Below are positions 14,460-18,617 of a stretch of 18,617 nucleotides of DNA, piece after piece. The notes under the pieces were generated by a model. It was not told the origin of the DNA. It did no database searches and saw nothing but the letters and a program-made list of their open reading frames with translations. How positions within the stretch are numbered: the stretch's first letter is position 1; the number at the start of each line of letters is the position of its first letter. The position numbers and the translations under genes were made by a program. The DNA is from Campylobacteraceae bacterium (GTDB lineage Bacteria > Campylobacterota > Campylobacteria > Campylobacterales > Sulfurovaceae): NCBI GenBank assembly GCA_027083895.1, contig JALWMN010000094.1, positions 1 to 18,617 on the forward strand. Direction: 5' to 3'.

Positions 14460-14492
14460 TGGTTTCATTTTAGCACTGCAACAACTGCCCTA

Positions 14493-14498
14493 ATTATA
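14493..14498 (-). promoter_or_regulatory. -10 box of the PAP2-glycosyltransferase operon
   Basis: TATAAT reads perfectly on the minus strand. Transcription from here would give a leader of about 70 nt before the PAP2 start. It lies only 23 bases from the oppositely facing -10 at 14522, so the two promoters share the same short region. Confidence 0.5.
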
Positions 14499-14521
14499 GA
14501 AAGTTAAAATTAAAATTAAGT

Positions 14522-14527
14522 TATAAT
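14522..14527 (+). promoter_or_regulatory. -10 box of the second ArnT-like gene
   Basis: GTTATAATACC contains a perfect TATAAT 45 bases before the GTG start. Downstream, TACCA and TGGTA (about 14540-14557) form a five-base inverted repeat with an eight-base spacer, a possible operator or small hairpin. Confidence 0.55.
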
Positions 14528-14572
14528 ACCTAAAATAGTTACCAATATAAACTGGTATGGCAAAGGGTTTGT

Positions 14573-16141
14573 GTGCAGTTAGACAGGAATCAAACTGTTC
14601 CAATTATTATTGTAACGTTAGTAGTTATTGTAGCACTCTTTTTTCGACCACTTCTTGTAATTGATGAGACACGCTATTTTGGTGTTGCTTGGGAGATGTT
14701 CGAGAGTAAAAACTTCTTGGTGCCTCATCTCAATGGGCTCCCTTATGATCATAAACCACCACTGCTTTTTTGGCTCATAAATCTTAGTTGGTTCCTCTTT
14801 GGTATTAATGAAGTTTTGGCTCGCTTAATTCCACTTCTTTTTGCCATTGGATCGATGTTACTTGTTTGGAGGATCTATAGGCTACTTTGGAGAGAGGATC
14901 GCTTTGGAGCAGATGCAGTTTTGTGGGTAATGGCAGGGTTGGTAATCTTTAGCTTCTATAGCACTCTTTTTATGTTCGATATTATGCTTGGATTTTGGGT
15001 TTTGCTTGCAATCTATGGAGGCTTAAGGGCTCTTGAAGAGCCAACAGTTAAAAATTTTGCAATTATCGTCTTTGCAATAGGCTTTGGCATCTTAGCCAAA
15101 AGTCCTGTTATAGTAGCTCACCTCTTACCTATATACCTTTTTGCACACACCTTTTCTAAGCCAACAAAACGATTTTATATAGGTGGCTTTATTGCTGTTC
15201 TTGTAGGGATTGGCATCGCTTTGCTTTGGGGAATTCCAGCTGCACTTTTAGGAGGAGAGGAGTATGCTAGGGGAATATTTTGGGGGCAGTATGCTGGGCG
15301 AGCGATAGACTCGTTTGCTCACAAACGCCCCTTTTGGTGGTATCTCTATTGGATTCCTATTGTTTTGTTTCCTTGGCTTCTTACGCAACCATTCTGGAAA
15401 GGTCTAAAAGGGGAGAAAGTCTTCGATAACGGTATGCGATTTTTAGCTATTTGGATCCTTGGAACACTGCTCATCTTTTCACTCATTAGTGGCAAGCAGC
15501 TCCACTACATAGTACCAGAGTTTGGTGGGTATGCAATGCTTATAACTCGCTTGATCTCAAAAGCAGAGCTTCGCTTCTTTAAAGCCCCAATGGTAGGAGT
15601 AGTTTTTATACTCTTTGGAGTACTCTTTTTTGTAGCACCGCTCTTTATTAAAGGCTTTTTGCTTGCCTATTTAGATAAGATAGCTTTTTGGATAAGTGGA
15701 GCACTTTTAATCCTCTTTGGGCTCTACTTTTTCGTCAAAAAATTTAGCGATAAGTTGCAATTTGTCTCCCACTTAGCGTGGGGTTCTTTACTTATTATTT
15801 TTGTGGTTCATTATGTGCTTCATATCTACTTAGATACACAAAATTTAACAAAAATCTCTCAATCAATTGCTAAGCTCCAAAAGAGTGGTCAAGTAGTTGC
15901 CCATTATGGAAAATATAACGACCAATACCACTTTTTAGGACGGCTTAAAAAGCCGTTAAAAATACTAAAAAACGGTAAAGAGTTTGATGAGTATATCAAA
16001 ACAAATCCAAACGATGGAGTTATTCTATACCTAAAGAGAGACATACTATATAATGAAAGTGTAGTAATCGATAAGGGCAAACTACGGACACAAAATATTC
16101 TTTTAATTTGGGCAAAGGATTATAGCAAACTCTTAAAGTAG
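14573..16141 (+). CDS. Second ArnT-like membrane glycosyltransferase
   Basis: This 522-residue polytopic membrane protein shows the ArnT/PMT pattern: an N-terminal helix, then VIDETRYFGVAWEMF with Asp31 and Glu32, then YDHKPPLLFWL with His60-Lys61-Pro-Pro. About eleven more hydrophobic segments and a soluble C-terminal part (from about 420) follow. It should transfer a sugar from undecaprenyl phosphate to a periplasmic acceptor. The start is GTG with AAAGGG (14562-14567) five bases before. It keeps the HKPP motif, whereas its minus-strand paralogue has DKP followed by Ile, so the two may differ in donor or acceptor. It is monocistronic here, facing a convergent haem-protein gene 24 bases away. 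Confidence 0.87.
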   Translation: MQLDRNQTVPIIIVTLVVIVALFFRPLLVIDETRYFGVAWEMFESKNFLVPHLNGLPYDHKPPLLFWLINLSWFLFGINEVLARLIPLLFAIGSMLLVWRIYRLLWREDRFGADAVLWVMAGLVIFSFYSTLFMFDIMLGFWVLLAIYGGLRALEEPTVKNFAIIVFAIGFGILAKSPVIVAHLLPIYLFAHTFSKPTKRFYIGGFIAVLVGIGIALLWGIPAALLGGEEYARGIFWGQYAGRAIDSFAHKRPFWWYLYWIPIVLFPWLLTQPFWKGLKGEKVFDNGMRFLAIWILGTLLIFSLISGKQLHYIVPEFGGYAMLITRLISKAELRFFKAPMVGVVFILFGVLFFVAPLFIKGFLLAYLDKIAFWISGALLILFGLYFFVKKFSDKLQFVSHLAWGSLLIIFVVHYVLHIYLDTQNLTKISQSIAKLQKSGQVVAHYGKYNDQYHFLGRLKKPLKILKNGKEFDEYIKTNPNDGVILYLKRDILYNESVVIDKGKLRTQNILLIWAKDYSKLLK

Positions 16142-16165
16142 ATTGCATGTAGACAAGAGAGAAGA

Positions 16166-16588
16166 TTATCTCTCTAAAAATGTCTTTTTAAGCCCATTAA
16201 TTAAAGATTCTCTCTCATCTTTAGTTAGTTTAGCCTCTTTATGCATAAGCGTGTAGAGAGATGGTGGCATTTCATTCTCCTCTATCTCTTCGATAGCCTC
16301 TTTTATAGTTTTTGCTTTTACACTATGGGATATGTTAAAGTGCTCTCTTCCTTCATCTACATCGTGTGCAATAAGCCAAGAAATAGGTGCTATGTTTGCA
16401 TAAATTGGCCAATTTGTATAGTTTGAGTGGCAATCTTTACACGCTCTATCAAAGAGCTCTTTTGTCTTAGGCGAGTCCCATTGTACTTCTAGAGTTGATG
16501 GCGGATTCTTGTGCTCTTTTCCATAGGGTACAAACTGTATTGCAATTGCAATAATTGCAATTGCTAAAGCTAATTTAGCGAGATTCAT
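16166..16588 (-). CDS. Membrane-anchored haem-binding (CxxCH) domain protein
   Basis: This 140-residue protein has an N-terminal hydrophobic segment (about 4-20, membrane anchor or signal). A periplasmic haem-binding domain follows, with one c-type site C50-KD-C53-H54 and, later, EMPPS at about 106-110, whose Met107 is a likely second iron ligand. It resembles the small Haem_bd domain family more than classical cytochrome c. AAGGAG at 16596-16601 supports the start. It is the third gene on the minus strand after a response regulator and a kinase, 67 bases behind the kinase stop, and two direct repeats lie in that gap. It may be a sensor partner, an electron carrier or a regulated target. Confidence 0.83.
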   Translation of the reverse strand: MNLAKLALAIAIIAIAIQFVPYGKEHKNPPSTLEVQWDSPKTKELFDRACKDCHSNYTNWPIYANIAPISWLIAHDVDEGREHFNISHSVKAKTIKEAIEEIEENEMPPSLYTLMHKEAKLTKDERESLINGLKKTFLER

Positions 16589-16629
16589 TTTTTGCTCCTT
16601 TATCTAAAAGATATAAGAACTATATATTA

Positions 16630-16651
16630 TTAAAATGAAGCAAAAATGAAG
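16630..16651 (-). promoter_or_regulatory. Candidate response-regulator operator upstream of the haem-protein gene
   Basis: On the minus strand two adjacent 11-bp units read CTTCATTTTTG and CTTCATTTTAA, identical in their first nine bases. This is TTCAT-N6-TTCAT, one helical turn apart, the usual geometry for a dimer of an OmpR-family regulator. TATA-rich DNA (16611-16629) suited to a -10 box follows, then the haem-protein start at 16588. Confidence 0.5.
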
Positions 16652-16655
16652 AGCA

Positions 16656-17906
16656 CTAAAACTCTACGATAAATTCGCTTCCTTTATGGAGTGTAGATTG
16701 GACAGTTAATTTAGCATCTAAAAGTTTAGTAGCCTCCTTAACAATACTTAAGCCTAATCCAAAACTGCTATTATCATTGTGTGCAACCTTAAAGAAGCGT
16801 TCGGTTATATTGTTGAGATCCTCTTTGGCAATGCCAATACCATTATCTTTTACACGAAAGTATATCTTATCCTCTTTTTGAGAAAGTGATATAGAAACTT
16901 TAGAGTTTTGATGGGAGTATTTTATGGCATTCTCTATTATATTTTTCATTATACAGTTGAGCAGTTCTCGATTTGATAGCTTAGATGCTTTGGTAAACTC
17001 CACTACATCAAGCTCAATACTCTTTTGGGCTGCAAAGGGTTCGAGCTCTTCTAATATAGCTAGCAAAACAGTATTAAAGTCGCAGAGCTCTAGCTGCTCT
17101 TTAATTTCATCTTTAGAGTATCGAGAGAGGATTAAGAGGGTCTTTACAAGGAGTTCAAGGCTTTGAAGCTGCTTTTGAAGCTTTAAAAATCGCTCTTTGT
17201 AGTAGCTGCTCGTTCGATCTTGAGTGAGTGCTAACTCTATCTCTCCTTGCATTATAGCTATTGGTGTTTTGAGTTCATGGGCAATAGTGTCATTTGCTCT
17301 TTTGAGTCTTGCTACACCACTATTGAGCCGCTTTACCATAGCGTTAAAGTTATCTCTTAATTTAGCTATTTCGTCATTGAATTTTGTTTTGGCAAGTGAG
17401 CTTTTAAAGTTATCTATACTTACCCGTTTAATATCTCTGTTTAATTGATTTATTGGAATTAAAATAGTATTTACAATAGAGTTGGTCACAAATAGCAAGA
17501 TGGTAAAAATCGCAAGAGTAATAGTGCAAATTGTAATAATAATATTCTCTAAAATAGCATCAACCTCTAGTTTTTCAGCAATAATTGTTGTATTGCTCTC
17601 CTCTATAGTATATTGAAAGAAAGCCAAATTATTAGTTAGAGGTATAAGTGGCATATAGAACTCTCTATGAAAAGGGGGCTCTTGAAAGTTTTCGCTCTTA
17701 AAGAGGAGCTTTCCATCTTGATAGATCGCAAAGGGGATTCGGAGTTCTAATAGATCTTGCTTTTTCTCTATATATCTCTCTATTTTCTCTGCACTAATAA
17801 AGAGTTGCTCTTTGACTAACAGTGAGCTTTTTTGCCAAAAGAGAGTATAGAAAATTGCACTAAAAAGGAGGAGAATAGTTGCAATGATTGCACCAAACTT
17901 AAGCAT
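16656..17906 (-). CDS. Sensor histidine kinase
   Basis: This is a 416-residue inner-membrane kinase: TM1 at about 4-24, a periplasmic sensor region at about 25-120, TM2 at about 121-143, HAMP to about 195, and HisKA with IAHELKTP (His210). The ATPase domain carries the N box NIIENAIKYS, DNGIGIA (354-360), an ERFFKV F box and GLGLSIVKEA. All catalytic boxes are intact. I start at the ATG ending at 17906 (AAGAG upstream). A TTG at 17936, overlapping the regulator by 11 bases, would add ten basic residues but lacks a ribosome-binding site. The periplasmic region has no Cys or His-rich metal motif I recognise, so the signal is unknown. Confidence 0.91.
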   Translation of the reverse strand: MLKFGAIIATILLLFSAIFYTLFWQKSSLLVKEQLFISAEKIERYIEKKQDLLELRIPFAIYQDGKLLFKSENFQEPPFHREFYMPLIPLTNNLAFFQYTIEESNTTIIAEKLEVDAILENIIITICTITLAIFTILLFVTNSIVNTILIPINQLNRDIKRVSIDNFKSSLAKTKFNDEIAKLRDNFNAMVKRLNSGVARLKRANDTIAHELKTPIAIMQGEIELALTQDRTSSYYKERFLKLQKQLQSLELLVKTLLILSRYSKDEIKEQLELCDFNTVLLAILEELEPFAAQKSIELDVVEFTKASKLSNRELLNCIMKNIIENAIKYSHQNSKVSISLSQKEDKIYFRVKDNGIGIAKEDLNNITERFFKVAHNDNSSFGLGLSIVKEATKLLDAKLTVQSTLHKGSEFIVEF

Positions 17907-17925
17907 TATTCTCTTTTTTAAACTC

Positions 17926-18579
17926 TTATAACTCAATTTTGTACCCCAATCCCTTAAAGCTTTTTATAAACTCTTTGCCTAACTTTTTGCGAAGGTTATA
18001 GATGTTAACCTGCACAGCATTACTCTTTGGTACCTCATCGATCCATAAGCACTCTTCTATAGTGTATTTAGAGAGGTAAGTGCCTCTATTTTGCAGTAGT
18101 AGGAGCAGAATATCATACTCTTTTGCAGTTAATAAAAGGTTCTTGCCACCCTTTGTAACCAATTTTGTATTGAGATCAATCTCTATATCACCAATTGTTA
18201 TACTATTTGTGCCTTGATTGATAGCTCGTCTATAGAGTGCTTCGATTCGTGCAATTAGCTCTTTAAAGCTAAAGGGCTTTGCTAAGTAGTCATCTGCTCC
18301 AGTGCTTAGCCCCTCAACTTTATCGTCTACTTCAGCTTTTGCAGTGAGCATAAGAATAGGTGTCGTTATAGATCTTTTACGAATCTCTTTAAGGGTTTGG
18401 AGTCCATCGAGATTGGGCATCATCCAATCTAAGATGACTATATCGAAACTATCGACTTGGAGCATATAGAGAGCCTCCTCTCCATCTTCGGCTAAAAAGG
18501 GGTGGTGTCCTGCTTCACTCAAGCCTTGCAGTAACAGTTGTGCTAAGTTGTTATCATCTTCAACTACCAGAATTCTCAT
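17926..18579 (-). CDS. OmpR-family response regulator
   Basis: This 217-residue regulator has an N-terminal receiver domain: acidic pocket E7-D8-D9, phosphoacceptor Asp51 in ILDWMMP, Thr79 in MLTAK and Lys101 in AKPF. A winged-helix DNA-binding domain follows at about 128-217 (LLTAKEYDILLLL, then a VQVNIYNLRKKLG recognition helix and GLGYKIEL at the end). It is paired with the kinase gene 19 bases downstream. It probably controls its own operon and the haem-protein gene. Its family member (PmrA-, CusR- or QseB-like) cannot be fixed from sequence alone. Confidence 0.94.
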   Translation of the reverse strand: MRILVVEDDNNLAQLLLQGLSEAGHHPFLAEDGEEALYMLQVDSFDIVILDWMMPNLDGLQTLKEIRKRSITTPILMLTAKAEVDDKVEGLSTGADDYLAKPFSFKELIARIEALYRRAINQGTNSITIGDIEIDLNTKLVTKGGKNLLLTAKEYDILLLLLQNRGTYLSKYTIEECLWIDEVPKSNAVQVNIYNLRKKLGKEFIKSFKGLGYKIEL

Positions 18580-18585
18580 CTTGCT

Positions 18586-18603
18586 ATTGTAGCATAAATT
18601 ATA
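18586..18603 (-). promoter_or_regulatory. Promoter candidates for the two-component operon
   Basis: On the minus strand TATAAT (18598-18603) and TGCTACAAT (hexamer at 18586-18591, with TGn extension) lie just before the regulator start. The leader would be very short (about 0-13 nt) with no good Shine-Dalgarno (only GCAAG), so the first gene may be translated leaderless or nearly so. Confidence 0.4.
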
Positions 18604-18617
18604 AATAGTTATAAAAT

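Noticed and set aside
16156-16175. AGAGAGA/TCTCTCT hairpin between the second ArnT-like gene and the haem-protein gene
   Set aside because: Seven good pairs, but no T tract follows on either strand and it overlaps the haem-protein stop. Possibly a weak bidirectional terminator, not supported enough to list.
1-18617. CRISPR array, tRNA genes or prophage genes
   Set aside because: No regularly spaced repeats, no tRNA T-loop plus acceptor pattern in the gaps, and no integrase, transposase or phage structural gene seen on either strand.

Overview
This 18.6 kb window is AT-rich bacterial chromosome that most resembles Campylobacterota (formerly Epsilonproteobacteria). The lineage call rests on the style of the ribosomal proteins and of the 332-residue RpoA, on a prepilin signal with Ala rather than Gly just before the FTLIE motif, and on the codon and spacing habits. 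No database search was possible, so it is an inference. Coding density is high. There are no tRNA or rRNA genes, no CRISPR array and no intact transposase gene.

Layout. (1) Positions 1-3800 (+) hold the 3' end of a type II secretion / type IV pilus-like operon: a secretin whose start lies upstream of the window, a GspE-type ATPase and a pseudopilin-like protein with a Lys-Pro repeat tail. (2) Positions 3801-4172 are non-coding. (3) Positions 4173-4980 (-) encode an exported thioredoxin-like protein and a cytoplasmic single-domain rhodanese. (4) Positions 5120-8240 (+) are the alpha ribosomal-protein operon, rpmJ-rpsM-rpsK-rpsD-rpoA-rplQ. It has its own promoter, a strongly folded leader of about 150 nt and a hairpin terminator. 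(5) Positions 8257-8539 are an unexplained 283-bp element: about 20-bp inverted repeats at its ends enclose several further hairpins. (6) Positions 8636-9591 (+) encode an FmdE-domain protein and a stand-alone YqfO/NIF3-insert-like protein. (7) Positions 9636-14415 (-) are five overlapping genes: PAP2 phosphatase, GT39/ArnT-like glycosyltransferase, GT2 polyprenyl-phosphate glycosyltransferase, UPF0104-type membrane protein and alpha/beta hydrolase. (8) Positions 14573-16141 (+) encode a second ArnT-like transferase, divergent from that operon. (9) Positions 16166-18579 (-) encode an OmpR-type response regulator, a histidine kinase and a small membrane-anchored haem-binding (CxxCH) protein.

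How the genes fit together. The GT2 and ArnT-like enzymes, the UPF0104 protein and the PAP2 phosphatase look like a complete polyprenyl-phosphate-sugar route. A sugar would be loaded on a lipid in the cytoplasm, flipped, transferred to an outer-leaflet acceptor such as lipid A or a protein, and the carrier phosphate trimmed. The two-component genes are followed by the haem protein, and two exact-phase 11-bp direct repeats lie just upstream of the haem gene. This is the classic layout for an OmpR-family regulator acting on its neighbour. The most interesting non-coding signals are the rpmJ leader (5131-5278) and the folded element (8257-8539).
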